Below the pieces are notes generated by a model, which saw nothing but the letters and a program-made list of their open reading frames with translations, was not told the origin of the DNA and did not search any database. This document shows, in pieces, positions 34,933-44,486 of a DNA stretch of 64,000 bases; position 1 is the first letter of the stretch, and each line of letters begins with the position of its first letter. The position numbers were made by a program, and so were the translations under genes. The stretch covers positions 26,705 to 90,704 of the forward strand of contig RAYE01000016.1 in assembly GCA_003612285.1 (NCBI GenBank), given 5' to 3'. The DNA is from a bacterium D16-51 (GTDB lineage: Bacteria; Bacillota; Clostridia; Lachnospirales; Lachnospiraceae).

Positions 34933-36567
34933 TTGCCAAAAGAAGATGAAACTATTTTGAAATATCTGAAAGAACTTCTTCCAAAAAGCATAATAAAAAA
35001 CTATACGTTTACAAAAATACTTGCGATAAACCGCCATAACACAATTATAATGCTTTCTTCTAAAGAATCAGAAAATAACTTTGTATTAAAAATATTAGAA
35101 AAGGAATACTATGACATTTCACTGGCAAAATCACTTCACAGTTTACCAAAACAAAACTTTCTTTTTCCAATTCAGACAATTTCAGATAATTCCTATTTCT
35201 ATTTTCTTTATCCTTATAAAAGAACCCTTTCTGACATACTATTACAGGAAGGACTAGATTTTCTAATGATACACCGCCTGGTTACAGAAATCGGAAATGC
35301 TGTTTCCATCCTTCATAAACACAATATCCTTCATCTGGACATCACTCCTGACAATATTTTTCTAGATGAAAACTATCATTTTTATCTTGGAGACTTTTCT
35401 TCTTCCTGCCTGGCAAAAAAGAAATTCTTTTTCTATCACCTGCATAAATGCCAGCGAACAGGAACCACACCTGCCTTTGCCCCGCCAAATACTTTTCAAA
35501 AAAAATCCATTTCATTTTGGAATGACCTGTATAGCTTTTCAATACTTATATTTGTTCTATTAGATGATGGGGAAATTCCATCTGAACATAATAAGAACAG
35601 ATATTCCCAATTTCCAACTGTAAACCATATTCTGCAAAAATCAATTATCCCGCCTTCTTCTAATTCAAAAGAAATATTTCCTCAATTTCTTTTGAAATTA
35701 GAAAATGCACTGGCAAAAGAAAAACAAAATTCAGACTATACAAGTTATCAGATTAAATTAAAGGAAAACCATGAAATTATCAATAAAAATAAAACACCGG
35801 ACTGTACCATACAAAAAGCAAATGTAACCCAAATAGAATCAGTCCCTAAACAATTGCATGTACCAATTCCATTATATGGATTATTAATTTTCTGCGGCCT
35901 ATTATTTCTTTTTTCTCTGTATCACTATCTGGCTCAGACTACAAAAGAATATAAACCAGAAAACAATTTAATAGCACAGAATTTACCCGATAAAAATCCT
36001 AATCCAAAATCATCTGTTCCAGAACTAGAAAATATAAAAAAACGGATAACAGAAAATTCAGCCGACTATTCTAGTATCCCAAAAGAAACGCCCGCCAGTG
36101 ATATTAAAACAAAAGAAAAAAAGAATAATAAGAAATCTATTTTAAATATATCAGATTCTAATTTCTATAACGCTTCATTTATAGAGAACTCTATAAAACC
36201 AGAATCTGTTAAAATTCTAATTGCAAATTCCTGCCAGTTTACTAACGGCCTGCCTTTTACTGATTTTATAAATTTGGAAGAACTTTACCTATATAATAAC
36301 CCACTAACCTCTGCCTCAAAGTTTTCTAACTTAAACAATTTAAAAACGCTTATCCTATCTAAATGCAAATTAAAAGATATATCCTGCCTTGCAAAACTCA
36401 AAACTTTAACAACACTAGATTTATCACAAAACAAAGGCCTAAAAGGAATACAGTCTCTTTCTGCCTTGAAAAACCTAGAATACTTAATAATAACCCATAC
36501 AAATATTCCACAGAAGGATATCTGCCTGCTGCAAAAGAAACTTCCAAACTGCACTATTTTAAATTAA
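34933..36567 (+). CDS. Protein kinase-like domain joined by one membrane segment to leucine-rich repeats
   Basis: This 544-residue protein has a cytoplasmic Ser/Thr-kinase-like domain (about 20-270). Lys53 (FVLKIL) fits the ATP-binding lysine, HLDITPDN (134-141) is the catalytic loop with Asp136 and Asn141, and GDFS has Asp154 in place of the DFG Asp. HRD Arg is Leu, the loop Lys is Thr, and DFG Gly is Ser, so activity is plausible but uncertain. A single membrane helix (314-334, LYGLLIFCGLLFLFSLYHYL) follows, then a linker and four leucine-rich repeats (LEELYLYNNPL, LKTLILSKCKLKDISCL, LTTLDLSQNKGL). This gives an inside-kinase, outside-LRR receptor. The start is TTG with AGGAGGG upstream. 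Confidence 0.85.
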   Translation: MPKEDETILKYLKELLPKSIIKNYTFTKILAINRHNTIIMLSSKESENNFVLKILEKEYYDISLAKSLHSLPKQNFLFPIQTISDNSYFYFLYPYKRTLSDILLQEGLDFLMIHRLVTEIGNAVSILHKHNILHLDITPDNIFLDENYHFYLGDFSSSCLAKKKFFFYHLHKCQRTGTTPAFAPPNTFQKKSISFWNDLYSFSILIFVLLDDGEIPSEHNKNRYSQFPTVNHILQKSIIPPSSNSKEIFPQFLLKLENALAKEKQNSDYTSYQIKLKENHEIINKNKTPDCTIQKANVTQIESVPKQLHVPIPLYGLLIFCGLLFLFSLYHYLAQTTKEYKPENNLIAQNLPDKNPNPKSSVPELENIKKRITENSADYSSIPKETPASDIKTKEKKNNKKSILNISDSNFYNASFIENSIKPESVKILIANSCQFTNGLPFTDFINLEELYLYNNPLTSASKFSNLNNLKTLILSKCKLKDISCLAKLKTLTTLDLSQNKGLKGIQSLSALKNLEYLIITHTNIPQKDICLLQKKLPNCTILN

Positions 36568-36581
36568 AGGAGGATACTACT

Positions 36582-38918
36582 ATGAAACAAAAGCTTAAAA
36601 TTTTCCATTTCATTATCTTATTTATAATTTTTTCTCTTCTTGCTGGCGTCTTAGCTTCTGCAATTACTTCTTCTGCCGCCTCGCCATCCTTTACCAAAAA
36701 ATACAAGACAATAACGGTTGGGGCAAGTGTACAATATAAAATAAAACATTTAAAGAAAACATATTCCGTCCAATATTCTGTATCAAATCCTTCTCTTGCC
36801 ACAATTCATCCAAAAACTGGTAAACTTCATTCCAAAAAAACAGGAAAAATAACCGTAACAGCAGTAATCTACAATAAAGGACGCCACAAAATCTGCCAGT
36901 TAAACAATACCATTCTTATCAAACAAAAAAGAACAACTCTGCCAAACGCATCTTTTCAAATCAAAAAAACAATTAACCCATATAATTTTACATTAACCTT
37001 ATCCTGCAGCAGAATACTTTTAAAAAAGGAAATAAAAGACAGCACTCTGACTATGTTTCCAAAAGGAAAGACAGCGCCAAAATTAAAAGCGGGCTTTCTG
37101 GAATTGTCCAACAATGGAAAAGAAATTACATATCTTTTTAATGCTGAAAGCCAAAAAAAACTTTGCCCAGGTGATTTTTCTATGGACGGCCGCTATATAA
37201 TACAATCTTCCCATTACCATAAAAAACTTTCCCTAACTTATCAGGAACGCCTGACAAAAAATACTCTCGCAGGATTTGTTCTAAAACAAGATGGAAATCC
37301 AGTTAAAAATGCAATGCTTTCTCTAAAAACAGGTTCCGGTACAAAAGAATGCCATACAGATGCAAATGGGCACTATCTGATAAAAAATATAACATCTCCT
37401 ATAACCCTGACTGTCTCAAAAGATGGTTTCCAGACAATTACGATAAAGGAACCCCCTCTTTCTGCAAAGGGGGTTTCTTGTGAAAATTTTATATTACGCC
37501 CCCTGGATAAAGAATACCTTTCCATAGAATTTCTTGTAACAGATACCAATAACCATCCTATCCCCAATGCCGAAATAATAATAACTTCCCTCCAAAATAT
37601 GACGGACAATCATTCTGAAAAACTTTCCTCCTGCGACATTCTTACTGAAAAGAACATTCTTTTTACTAACCAAACAAATGTAGATGGAAAACTATTTCTT
37701 ACCAACGATATTCTTTCAAATCATTTTCCCGCTCCTTGTTCTTCCTTTCAAATAAACAAGAAAACAGAGCTGACTTATCTCCCTTCCTATCAGCCTGACA
37801 AAAACTATACTATCCTGCTCACAGATAAAAACTTTAATACTGAAAAACAATATATGATATATGTCAGTAAAACTTCCCCCGACAAAACCTCCAATACCTA
37901 TTACGCCCAAAAAATCCACTTTTCTTTTTCAGATTTAGCCTCCAACCATGCATTTTTTCATGTTCAACTATCCGCATGCCAAAATCTGTCTATAGAATCC
38001 GTATCATTTCCAATAGAAGAAACAACTTCTTCCCTTCCCTGCAAAACAGCCTTAATCCGTCTGTTTCAGAAAAGCCAAAAAGAACCTGTCTATGAGCAGA
38101 CACTTAACATGGCTTCTTTTCAAATTACGGAAGAAGAACTTCTTCTTTCTTCTTTGAAGCTTCCTGTCTCTCTTTTTGATGGGACATATTATTTACAATT
38201 ACAGCTTTTCTCCAAGGAAGGGGAACTATCCATGGAAACACCAATATCCGCAGTAACCATTCAAAATTCAATCCTATCCTCTTCTAAAATAACTTTAAAA
38301 CAACCCCGATTTGCAAGAATTATAGCTTATAGCAAATTGGCAGACCATATCCCTGAAACAGCATCCTTTTCCCTTTATCAAAAAGCAGGACAATTCTATT
38401 TTCTAATAGATACTTTTACCACTGATTTTTTTACTACAAGTGACAATTCAGTATACACTGCCAAATTAATACTATCCCATCTTTTAGTAAATGAAAACTA
38501 TCTCCTGGTTCCAATAAAAGATACTATTATGGCAAAAGAAGCATTGCCATTTACTACTGCTCCTGATAATACCTATTTAACAAAAAAAGAAGCATACCAT
38601 TCTGTCCTTCCCTTAGCACAAATTCTTTGCGAAGGTAAAGTTGATTTTATAACATCTGATAAACCATTCATTACTATTACCTATTCTCATTTCCATAACA
38701 TCACAGCAGATTTTATCCGTTCCAGCCCTTCCTATCCAAATTGTGTCCTTGCCTTTTATCAGCCTGACGGAACTTTGTTAACAACTGCATTAACGAATAA
38801 AACAAAGAAAACAACAGTTCCTGCCCTTGTCTCAGAAAAATCTTCCTCTATCCTTGATATTTATATAAATCAAGAAACCTTAGTAACAAACCAGAAATCA
38901 TACTATACGATGGAATAG
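36582..38918 (+). CDS. Secreted Big2/carboxypeptidase-regulatory-like surface protein
   Basis: The 778-residue protein has a signal peptide (IFHFIILFIIFSLLAGVLAS) and a Big2-like module near 35-110 (YSVSNPSLATIHPKTGKLHS, KKTGKITVTAV). A carboxypeptidase-regulatory-like module lies near 225-290 (AGFVLKQDGNPVKNAMLSLK, DANGHYLIKNI, SKDGFQTI). A second similar module follows (VTDTNNHPIPNAEIIITSL). The rest is strand-rich and unrecognised. No sorting signal or tail anchor is visible. It is the last gene of the operon, with AAAGGAGG spanning the kinase-LRR stop. It could be the ligand or structural partner of the LRR receptor; that is inference from position. Confidence 0.75.
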   Translation: MKQKLKIFHFIILFIIFSLLAGVLASAITSSAASPSFTKKYKTITVGASVQYKIKHLKKTYSVQYSVSNPSLATIHPKTGKLHSKKTGKITVTAVIYNKGRHKICQLNNTILIKQKRTTLPNASFQIKKTINPYNFTLTLSCSRILLKKEIKDSTLTMFPKGKTAPKLKAGFLELSNNGKEITYLFNAESQKKLCPGDFSMDGRYIIQSSHYHKKLSLTYQERLTKNTLAGFVLKQDGNPVKNAMLSLKTGSGTKECHTDANGHYLIKNITSPITLTVSKDGFQTITIKEPPLSAKGVSCENFILRPLDKEYLSIEFLVTDTNNHPIPNAEIIITSLQNMTDNHSEKLSSCDILTEKNILFTNQTNVDGKLFLTNDILSNHFPAPCSSFQINKKTELTYLPSYQPDKNYTILLTDKNFNTEKQYMIYVSKTSPDKTSNTYYAQKIHFSFSDLASNHAFFHVQLSACQNLSIESVSFPIEETTSSLPCKTALIRLFQKSQKEPVYEQTLNMASFQITEEELLLSSLKLPVSLFDGTYYLQLQLFSKEGELSMETPISAVTIQNSILSSSKITLKQPRFARIIAYSKLADHIPETASFSLYQKAGQFYFLIDTFTTDFFTTSDNSVYTAKLILSHLLVNENYLLVPIKDTIMAKEALPFTTAPDNTYLTKKEAYHSVLPLAQILCEGKVDFITSDKPFITITYSHFHNITADFIRSSPSYPNCVLAFYQPDGTLLTTALTNKTKKTTVPALVSEKSSSILDIYINQETLVTNQKSYYTME

Positions 38919-39008
38919 AAAATTATTCTATTGTTCCTAGTATCTGAAAATTATATATATTTTTAGCAGATGAATTTATTGTTAAGTAACGTACCCAATA
39001 ATAACACC

Positions 39009-39046
39009 TAAAAAGCAGAGACCCAAAATAATCTCTGCTTTTTTAT
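39009..39046 (+). terminator. Terminator of the surface operon
   Basis: AAAAAGCAGAGA pairs with TCTCTGCTTTTTT around a short AT-rich loop and is followed by the T-run. Confidence 0.88.
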
Positions 39047-39126
39047 TCCATAATAATAAATTTTCCTGTTTTTTTACAACTTGGTAATACATATTTCGCA
39101 TTTATCCTTTATGATAGTTATATTGT

Positions 39127-39187
39127 AATTGTTATTTAGAATTATTTACGACCGTTCTAAACTACATGTGTAAAACCTGCCAGCAGA
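39127..39187. repeat. Palindromic repeat element, degenerate inverted copy
   Basis: GTTCTAAACTACATGTGTAA followed by AACCTGCC is close to the reverse complement of the right half of the copies at 52005 and 63090 (GGCAGGTTTTACGCATGATG). Outer sequence TTATTTACGACC matches the TTCACAGAC end loosely. The remainder of the spacer 38919-39317 holds the terminator at 39009 and a TATAAT at 39216-39221 that fits a promoter for the glycosyltransferase. Confidence 0.5.
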
Positions 39188-39317
39188 GCTGTCAAAAATT
39201 TATTTTCTTTTTTGTTATAATATACTTTCCCTTGGTGATAATTCATATTATAATAGAACAGTGTGGAATTTTAGCTTATAAATGAAAGAACAGGTGAAAA
39301 AAAGAGAAAGGAATAAT

Positions 39318-40334
39318 ATGAAACTACTTACTATTACAATACCATGTTATAATTCCCAGGAATATATGCATCATGCTATTGAAAGTGCATTAACTGGTGG
39401 AAAAGACGTTGAAATTTTAATTGTAGATGATGGTTCTTCTGATGATACTTTATCCATTGCTAAAGAATACCAAAAGAAATATCCTGATATTATCCGTGCA
39501 ATCCATAAGGAAAACGGCGGGCACGGTTCTGCCGTAAATACTGGAATTGCAAATGCAGCCGGGCTTTATTTTAAAGTTCTCGACAGTGACGACTGGTTTG
39601 ATGAAGCCAGCCTGAAAAAAGTTTTACACTTTATAAAATATATAGCATCAGAATCCATTCCCCTTGACATGATTATCAGTAATTATGTTTACGAAAAGCC
39701 AAGTATCCGCAAACGGAAAGTTGTCAATTACAAAAGCGCCATTCCCTGCAACCGCTTTTTTACATGGGATGATGTAAAACATTTTAAAATGACACAAAAT
39801 CTTTTAATGCACTCTATTATGTACCGAACGCAGCTATTAAAAGATTGTAAACTTGTCCTTCCTGAGCATACTTTTTATGTAGATAATATTTTTGCATTTG
39901 TGCCGCTTCCTTATGTAAAAAAAATGTACTATCTCAATGTAGATTTATACAGGTATTATATCGGAAGAGATGATCAATCTGTCAATGAAGCTGTAATGAC
40001 ACGCCGTATTGACCAGCAGATTAAAATAACGAAAATACTGATGAATTCCCATAACCTTATGGAAATACCATCTAAAAAATTACAGAGTTATATGCTTCAA
40101 TATCTTTCTATGATGATGATTGTCAGCTCTGCACTGCTTGTAAATGAAGGCTCACCAGAAAACCTGCAAAAAAGGGAAGAACTATGGAACTATTTAAAAA
40201 ACAGCAATAAACAAGTCTATTATCTAATTATACAGCGAAAACTTGGATTCCTGTTACGGTTTAAAACATCATTTGGAAAAAAAATTATTATACAGGGATA
40301 TCATTTTTTCAATTTACTGTATGGGTTTAATTAA
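39318..40334 (+). CDS. Family 2 glycosyltransferase
   Basis: The 338-residue enzyme has a GT-A fold typical of GT2: LLTITIPCYNSQEYMHHAIE at the start, ILIVDDGSSDDT, ENGGHGSAVNTGI, and the metal/nucleotide motif VLDSDDWFD. No membrane segment is obvious, so it probably acts at the cytoplasmic face on a polysaccharide or lipid acceptor. The substrate cannot be deduced. The ATG at 39318 has GAAAGGA upstream; an in-frame ATG at 39282 is weaker. No other sugar-biosynthesis genes lie nearby. Confidence 0.9.
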   Translation: MKLLTITIPCYNSQEYMHHAIESALTGGKDVEILIVDDGSSDDTLSIAKEYQKKYPDIIRAIHKENGGHGSAVNTGIANAAGLYFKVLDSDDWFDEASLKKVLHFIKYIASESIPLDMIISNYVYEKPSIRKRKVVNYKSAIPCNRFFTWDDVKHFKMTQNLLMHSIMYRTQLLKDCKLVLPEHTFYVDNIFAFVPLPYVKKMYYLNVDLYRYYIGRDDQSVNEAVMTRRIDQQIKITKILMNSHNLMEIPSKKLQSYMLQYLSMMMIVSSALLVNEGSPENLQKREELWNYLKNSNKQVYYLIIQRKLGFLLRFKTSFGKKIIIQGYHFFNLLYGFN

Positions 40335-40502
40335 TACATTGACTATGGTTACTATTGATAAACATTATGAAAACTACTTTGTGCCTTTGTGCTGCCTGGT
40401 ACAAAGCATTATCAGCCAAGGATTGCACCGTTCCTTTGTGTAATCTTTGGTTATAACTACATATTTTATTGTAATGAAAGCAGCACAGAAATGAGGACTA
40501 TT

Positions 40503-41264
40503 ATGGGGGAATTACTTTACTATAACGAGGAGGAGGAGTGGAATCGTGCACTTCTATTATATGATGCTGTACTAAAAGAAGTATGTACCAAATTAGAAAT
40601 ACTTAATAATGAATTTAAATTGGCCCACCAATATAATCCAATTGAACATATCACTTCCCGTATCAAATCAGCAGACAGTATTGCACGCAAAATCCGTTTA
40701 AAGAAAAAAGAACTCACTGTAGAAAATATTGTCAGATATATTAATGATGTTGCTGGTGTTCGTATTATCTGCTCCTTTACTTCTGATATCTACCGGATAG
40801 CAAAAGCAATTGCACAGCAAAATGATATAACTGTCCTGCAGGTAAAAGATTATATTGCAAACCCCAAGCCAAATGGATATACCAGTTACCATATGATTAT
40901 ATCCATTCCCATTTTTTTATCAAATGATGTGATTGATACAAAAGTAGAAATTCAAATCCGTACTATCGCAATGGATTTTTGGGCAAGCCTGGAACATAAA
41001 ATCTATTATAAATTTGAAGGGAAAGCGCCTGATGGAATACGGGAAGAACTTAGGGAATGTGCAAAAATCATTTCCTATTTAGACCAAAAGATGCTTTCCA
41101 TCAATGAATATGTTAAACATTACCATGATGATTACGATGAAAATTCAGTAATGCCTGCAGAACTCCACCAAATGGAATATAACAAAAACAAAAATAGCAA
41201 AAACACTACTGGCAATATCCCTGACAAAATCAAATCATTATTCGGTAAAATTATGACAGAATAA
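40503..41264 (+). CDS. relQ: Small alarmone synthetase, GTP pyrophosphokinase (RelQ/YjbM type)
   Basis: The 253-residue protein is a single-domain (p)ppGpp synthetase without the hydrolase and regulatory regions of long Rel. Synthetase motifs include HITSRIKSADSIARKI, NDVAGVRIICSF, NPKPNGYTSYHM, VEIQIRTIAMDFWASLEHKI. The C-terminal helices (EELRECAKIISYLDQKMLSI) match the RelQ family, which forms tetramers in relatives. It signals starvation or envelope stress by consuming GTP. The ATG at 40503 follows GAGG with the leader GAAATGAGG. It stands alone between a glycosyltransferase and convergent par-operon genes. The spacer before it (40335-40502) has no clear terminator. Confidence 0.93.
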   Translation: MGELLYYNEEEEWNRALLLYDAVLKEVCTKLEILNNEFKLAHQYNPIEHITSRIKSADSIARKIRLKKKELTVENIVRYINDVAGVRIICSFTSDIYRIAKAIAQQNDITVLQVKDYIANPKPNGYTSYHMIISIPIFLSNDVIDTKVEIQIRTIAMDFWASLEHKIYYKFEGKAPDGIREELRECAKIISYLDQKMLSINEYVKHYHDDYDENSVMPAELHQMEYNKNKNSKNTTGNIPDKIKSLFGKIMTE

Positions 41265-41302
41265 TGATTTACCTATAGTAACTCCAAACACACTCTATTG
41301 CA

Positions 41303-42241
41303 TTATCTTATAAAAACATAAACAACAAAAGCAATATAGGCAGTTGCCATGCTGCTTGCAGCAAGGCGTCTGTCTATTTTTTGTATAAAACACAGTCCGA
41401 CAGAAATTAATCCAAATAAAATCAAGTCATACACCATATAAGAACTAACAGACAATTGTAAAATACAAGACGCTATTCCCAATAGTAATGTTATAGTTAT
41501 TATTGAACCCTCCACAGCTTTTTCCATATAATTTATTTTTTGATTTTTAGCAATCGGCAAAAATATGGAAGAAAAATTCACGCACCATGCCACAATTGTA
41601 AATCCTGTTAGATATTGTGGAATACCGAGCATTGCTCCTAACTTTGGGGCAGACTGTGCTATTAAATATGCTCCTGCTAAAATAATTGCTTCCTGACAAA
41701 TGATAAAAAGCACCACAGTTTTTACACTCCCCCACCCCTTCCCATCACTATCTTTTTCCATATAAGATAAAACAGAGTTTTTTAATAATGCAGAACCCAT
41801 TTCATTTCGGATACGAAAAAAAGAATATAGGAAAAAAAGAAAAATCAATAATACTCCGTCCACTCGGTTCAAGATATTATTAGAAGCATTTCCTGTTAAA
41901 AGATAATCTGCCGCTAAAAATAAAATCAATATAATGCAGAATGCAAGATACTGGCCTCTCCCATCTGTATTTCCCCGCAAATTAGAAAAAAGCTGATTAA
42001 CCCCTCCAATTACAAGTAGTTGAAATAAACAGCTTCCAAGTAAAGTCCCAAACAATATATCTGTATTCTTATCTCGTAAAAAAAAGAAAACTATATTGGC
42101 TAGTATTATCCAAATTATTAAATTATTGCTATTTTTTATTTCTATATTTCCGTCCGTCTTCTTTTGGAATAGCGCCGATATAAATATCGGTGCTATTCCA
42201 ATAAACAGAACCCCTAAAATAAATAAAAACATTTTCTGCAT
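41303..42241 (-). CDS. Polytopic membrane protein with a divergent Ca2+/cation antiporter-like layout
   Basis: The 312-residue product has about ten hydrophobic segments. Two half-repeats resemble the alpha-repeats of the CaCA (NCX) family: TLLGSCLFQLLVIGGVNQLF and IPQYLTGFTIVAWCVNFSSI. The acidic residue normally in the second motif (TSLPE) is absent, so ion transport of the usual kind is doubtful. The start codon shares a base with the DUF4446 stop (TAATG), so the two are translationally coupled. It is the last gene of the parA-parB operon. The similarity was judged by eye and remains tentative. Confidence 0.6.
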   Translation of the reverse strand: MQKMFLFILGVLFIGIAPIFISALFQKKTDGNIEIKNSNNLIIWIILANIVFFFLRDKNTDILFGTLLGSCLFQLLVIGGVNQLFSNLRGNTDGRGQYLAFCIILILFLAADYLLTGNASNNILNRVDGVLLIFLFFLYSFFRIRNEMGSALLKNSVLSYMEKDSDGKGWGSVKTVVLFIICQEAIILAGAYLIAQSAPKLGAMLGIPQYLTGFTIVAWCVNFSSIFLPIAKNQKINYMEKAVEGSIITITLLLGIASCILQLSVSSYMVYDLILFGLISVGLCFIQKIDRRLAASSMATAYIAFVVYVFIR

Positions 42242-42768
42242 TATTGATTACTTTCAGCAAGCTTTTTCAGGCTGCTATTTGTTTTTGCTTCCTCTAACGC
42301 CTGCCTTTCCTCCTCTGATAATACGATAAATACTTCTCCATTCACTACTTCTTTTGTATAGGTATAACACCCCTCTTTACTATGCATAGAATTTAAAATA
42401 AATCCATTATTATCTGCTGTCAAAAGTACCAATACAAAACTTAACTTTCCGCCAATCTCACGAAATGCATCATACTTTACCAATCCTACTTTTTGATAAG
42501 CTGTTATAAGCTGATTATTAATCGCTTTGATGTTTCCATATATTTCATTTACATTACCTTCCAGAGTATCAATCGCCGCAAATTTATCTAAAATTGCTTT
42601 CTCCAGGTTTTTTCCATCTTCCCCATCCATAAACATTTCATATTTCTTTCTCAAACCTGAATTTTTTACCATTGTTACAATTAACAGTATTATCATTATA
42701 AACATAATTCCCGCTATACCAAGAATTACATATCCTACATCAATACCTAAATCATCAAATAACCACAT
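42241..42768 (-). CDS. DUF4446 family membrane-anchored protein
   Basis: The 175-residue product has one N-terminal hydrophobic helix (VILGIAGIMFIMIILLIVTM), a coiled-coil region (LEKAILDKFAAIDTLEGNVN) and a compact strand domain with YDAFREIGGKLSFVLVLLTA, followed by NGFILNSMHS. This matches DUF4446, a family regularly found next to parB in Clostridia. Its function is unknown; location suggests a link to chromosome segregation or septum biology. It is 30 bp after parB and coupled to the next membrane gene. Confidence 0.85.
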   Translation of the reverse strand: MWLFDDLGIDVGYVILGIAGIMFIMIILLIVTMVKNSGLRKKYEMFMDGEDGKNLEKAILDKFAAIDTLEGNVNEIYGNIKAINNQLITAYQKVGLVKYDAFREIGGKLSFVLVLLTADNNGFILNSMHSKEGCYTYTKEVVNGEVFIVLSEEERQALEEAKTNSSLKKLAESNQ

Positions 42769-42798
42769 CTCTTTTTCCTCCCAAATCTTTTTATAATA

Positions 42799-43701
42799 TT
42801 ATTGTAAATGCGACATCATGTCCATAATTCTTTCAAACTCTTCTGAAGAATAATACTCTATTTCTATTTTTCCCTTCTTTCCATCTTTATTACGGTTAAT
42901 ATTTACTTTTGTGCCCATTATTGATTTCAATTTTTCTGCATATTCTGCATAAACAATTTCCAATTGTTCATCTACTGCTAGTTTTTTTTCTTCTCTTTTT
43001 TTATCACCTTTCAATAAATTCTTTACCAATTTCTCTGTTTCTCTTACACTAAGTTTTTCATCAAACACCTTCACTGCTGTATCATACTGTAAATCCAAAT
43101 CTTCTATAGCAAGAAGAGCTCTTGCATGCCCACTTTTTATTTTATCTTCAATTACCATTTGACGAACTTTTTCATCCAACTTCAGCAAACGAAGTGCATT
43201 GGTAATAGCTACCCTGCTTTTCGATACTTTTTCTGCAACTTCATCCTGTTTTAAATGGTATTCTTCTATCAACCTTTGAAACGCTTCTGCTTCTTCAATC
43301 GGATTCAGATCTTCTCTTTGGATATTTTCAATCAATGCAATTTCCATTATTTCCCGATTAGAATAATCCTTTACTATTACTGGTATTTCTTTTATCCCTG
43401 CAATCTTTGCTGCTCTCCATCTTCTTTCTCCGGCAATAATCCGATAAAATCCTTTTTCTCCTTGTTGGACAATCAGGGGTTCTATCATACCATGCTGCTT
43501 AATAGAATCTGCCAATTCCTGTAAAGCATCTTCATTAAAATTTTTTCTTGGCTGCGAATGATTTGGTTCGATTTTATTAATATCAATCGTATCAACTTCT
43601 TTTACTATAGTTTTTACTTCGGTTTTTATATTACTATCAGATTCCTGCCGTTTTGGTATTAATGTATCAATTCCTGCACCCAGTCCTCTCTTTCCTGCCA
43701 T
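42799..43701 (-). CDS. parB: Chromosome-partitioning protein ParB (Spo0J)
   Basis: ParB binds parS, spreads as a CTP-dependent clamp and loads condensin near the origin. The 300-residue protein has the N-terminal ParA-interacting start (KRGLGAGIDTLIPK), the CTPase motif region (IKQHGMIEPLIVQ, YRIIAGERRWRAAK, EIALIENIQREDLNPIEEA), a helix-turn-helix (QDEVAEKVSKSRVAITNALR) and the C-terminal dimerisation part. It follows parA by 3 bp. Two parS sites lie just upstream of parA. Confidence 0.97.
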   Translation of the reverse strand: MAGKRGLGAGIDTLIPKRQESDSNIKTEVKTIVKEVDTIDINKIEPNHSQPRKNFNEDALQELADSIKQHGMIEPLIVQQGEKGFYRIIAGERRWRAAKIAGIKEIPVIVKDYSNREIMEIALIENIQREDLNPIEEAEAFQRLIEEYHLKQDEVAEKVSKSRVAITNALRLLKLDEKVRQMVIEDKIKSGHARALLAIEDLDLQYDTAVKVFDEKLSVRETEKLVKNLLKGDKKREEKKLAVDEQLEIVYAEYAEKLKSIMGTKVNINRNKDGKKGKIEIEYYSSEEFERIMDMMSHLQ

Positions 43702-43704
43702 CTA

Positions 43705-44469
43705 CTATTTTCCCCTTTCTATAACTTCATCTGCTAAACTACGATACCCTTCTGCACCTGCGGACTTACTGTCATAAAGATTAATTGGCTGCCCATAACT
43801 AGGTGCTTCTGCTAAACGTATATTTCTGGGAATAATTGTTTTATAAATATTTTGATGAAGATTTTCCTTTACATTTTCTACAACTTGTAATGAAAGACAT
43901 GTCCTTGCATCGTACATTGTGAATACTACACCTTCAATTTCCAGTTTATCATTTAATCTTTCCTTAACCAATTCAATTGTATAAAGTAATTCACTTAATC
44001 CCTCTAATGCATAATATTCGCATTGAATTGGTACAAGAATTGTATCTGCTGTCGTCATTGCATTAACTGTTAATGTATTTAATGATGGAGGGCAATCAAT
44101 TATAATGAAATCATAACTATCCTTGACTTTATCTACTTCCCGTTTTAGAATATATTCCCTATTATCCGTACCAATCAATTCAATTTCAGCTCCTGCAAGT
44201 CCTCTTTCTGAAGGGATAACTGTCAATCCTTCACAGACTGATGCTTCCATAGCCTCCCATATTGTAGTTTGTCCTAATAAAATTTCATAGCTGGTATGTT
44301 CCACTTTTTCTTTATCAATACCAAGCCCACTTGTTGCATTGCCCTGTGGATCCATATCAATTACCAAAACTTTTTTTCCCTTTTCTGCAAGAGAAGCAGA
44401 CAAATTAATTGCGGTAGTTGTCTTTCCAACACCACCCTTTTGATTAGAAATCGCTATCACTCTACCCAT
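43705..44469 (-). CDS. parA: Chromosome-partitioning ATPase ParA (Soj)
   Basis: The 254-residue deviant Walker ATPase works with ParB in origin segregation and in many Firmicutes regulates DnaA. Walker A is KGGVGKTTTAINLSASL, switch I/II read VIDMDPQGNATSGLG and IIDCPPSLNTLTVNAMT. The ATG at 44467-44469 is favoured because AAAGGA precedes it; an in-frame ATG three codons earlier is possible. It leads the operon parA-parB-DUF4446-membrane protein. Confidence 0.97.
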   Translation of the reverse strand: MGRVIAISNQKGGVGKTTTAINLSASLAEKGKKVLVIDMDPQGNATSGLGIDKEKVEHTSYEILLGQTTIWEAMEASVCEGLTVIPSERGLAGAEIELIGTDNREYILKREVDKVKDSYDFIIIDCPPSLNTLTVNAMTTADTILVPIQCEYYALEGLSELLYTIELVKERLNDKLEIEGVVFTMYDARTCLSLQVVENVKENLHQNIYKTIIPRNIRLAEAPSYGQPINLYDSKSAGAEGYRSLADEVIERGK

Positions 44470-44486
44470 TCTATTCATCCTTTCAA

